Shown here one piece after another: positions 63,324-64,000 of a stretch of 64,000 nucleotides of DNA. The position numbers and the translations under genes are program-made. Location: the NCBI RefSeq assembly GCF_014205875.1, contig NZ_JACHEN010000010.1, positions 62,001 through 126,000 of the forward strand, read 5' to 3'. This DNA comes from Anaerosolibacter carboniphilus. Lineage in GTDB: Bacteria; Bacillota; Clostridia; Peptostreptococcales; Thermotaleaceae. Numbering within the stretch: the first letter of the stretch is position 1; each line of letters begins with the position of its first letter. The notes below the pieces were generated by a model that saw only the letters and a program-made list of their open reading frames with translations, did no database searches and was not told where the DNA came from.

Positions 63324-63484
63324 AAAAGACGCTCCTTTCAAAATGCATTTTGAATAAGCCGCACTCTGAAGATTTTTTAGTCTTTGCTTCTGCCCTGTTA
63401 GCGGATATGCTGCTGTAAGGTCTGCCCGAGAGATCACCTATACAATTACGATGGTTGCATAATAGGCCCCATAATGATATGTAA

Positions 63485-63922
63485 TTATCCTTTAAACTGG
63501 AGGAGCATACTCTTAAGCTTTTCCAGTTTATGAGCGATTTCATCTATCTCCTTTTGTGTGTTTTTTTCAAGCAATTGCTGGAAGTATTCCTCCAGATTCA
63601 AGTCAAACTCGTTCTTGATTTCATTAACTTTGTCAGTAAGCTTTACATTAACCACCCTTCTATCCTTTGTATTTCTTGACCTTTCCACATATCCGGCTTT
63701 CTCAAGCCTGTCAATTATACCGGAAACATTGCTATCAGGCAGACCTATGCTAGAAGCTATTTCACTTATCCGCAATTCAAGATGGTTATACAGCAAAGAC
63801 AATACAAGGATTTGCGAAGAGGTAAGCGACCATTTGGAAAAGTACGATTCCAGATTTCTATTAAAAATCGTTTGCAATTCATTTAAAAGGTCGAATATTT
63901 GGCGTCCAGTGGCGTTTTTCAC
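63485..63922 (-). CDS. MarR-family transcriptional regulator
   Basis: A 145-residue winged-helix regulator with the MarR pattern: LTSSQILVLSLLYNH near residue 33, LRISEIASSIGLPDSNVSGIIDRLEKAGYV near 50, and the wing RNTKDRRVVNVKLTD near 82. It starts with GTG after GGGAG. It points away from the window end and toward the frameshifted membrane protein gene, which it may control. Confidence 0.9.
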   Translation of the reverse strand: MKNATGRQIFDLLNELQTIFNRNLESYFSKWSLTSSQILVLSLLYNHLELRISEIASSIGLPDSNVSGIIDRLEKAGYVERSRNTKDRRVVNVKLTDKVNEIKNEFDLNLEEYFQQLLEKNTQKEIDEIAHKLEKLKSMLLQFKG

Positions 63923-64000
63923 AAAATCAACTCCCTTTATCTATTGACACGATACATTTATAATAGTAATATTTACAATAATAAGTATATTATATCAATA

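Noticed and set aside
1..64000. tRNA or rRNA genes
   Set aside because: I looked in the intergenic gaps for cloverleaf and rRNA signatures and found none.

Overview
The window reads as a stretch of chromosome from a low-GC, strictly anaerobic, spore-forming member of the Clostridia. The evidence is a multi-subunit [FeFe]-hydrogenase with its own maturation operon, a GerMN sporulation-type protein, strong AGGAGG-type ribosome binding sites, many intrinsic terminators and a tungsten-type aldehyde oxidoreductase. An Alkaliphilus-like organism is my best guess, but that is inference from gene content and not a database match.

Region by region: 1-1565 holds the end of a molybdopterin gene set (moaA fragment, moaC, MOSC protein). 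It faces a SulP anion transporter across a shared terminator. 3335-8353 is a four-subunit NAD(P)-linked [FeFe]-hydrogenase operon in HndABCD order. 8692-13262 is the hydrogenase maturation operon (TM1266-type protein, hydG, hydE, hydF). It starts with a near-perfect Rex operator on a strong promoter and continues into a leader with a possible pseudoknot, a 13-codon reading frame and a terminator. HydE carries an extra N-terminal DUF3343-like domain. 13278-23742 is a maltodextrin regulon: LacI regulator, ABC binding protein and two permeases, GH31 glucosidase, MalQ and glycogen phosphorylase. It is followed by a structured dispersed repeat and a second, unusual binding protein.

25376-34209 is the conserved murB-PHP-rapZ-yvcK / whiA-HPr neighbourhood. 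It is split by an insert with a possible DNA-annealing protein, a secreted GH26-like enzyme, a second copy of the structured repeat, a NUDIX hydrolase and a DUF1540 protein. 34324-50764 is mostly housekeeping: HD-GYP, YtoI-like regulator, dnaE, nucleoside kinase, pfkA, pyk, thioesterase, FxsA, aldo/keto reductase, GerMN protein and an rRNA uracil methyltransferase.

From 50765 to the end the window looks accessory. It has HxlR, TetR and MarR regulators with visible operators, small redox enzymes, an EFR1-type flavodoxin-ferredoxin protein, an alpha/beta hydrolase, a deleted group II intron, gene debris, a truncated glycosyltransferase and a frameshifted membrane protein. Its most interesting unit is a compact TetR-flanked operon at 57911-62445: MoaD-like carrier, tungsten-type AOR, dicluster ferredoxin, two-span membrane protein and a large DUF362 protein. 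I know no named system with this composition.

The parts fit a fermentative life: sugars enter through the maltodextrin system, glycolysis runs through PfkA and Pyk, and reductant leaves as H2 through the hydrogenase. The maturation genes appear tied to the NADH/NAD+ ratio through Rex.
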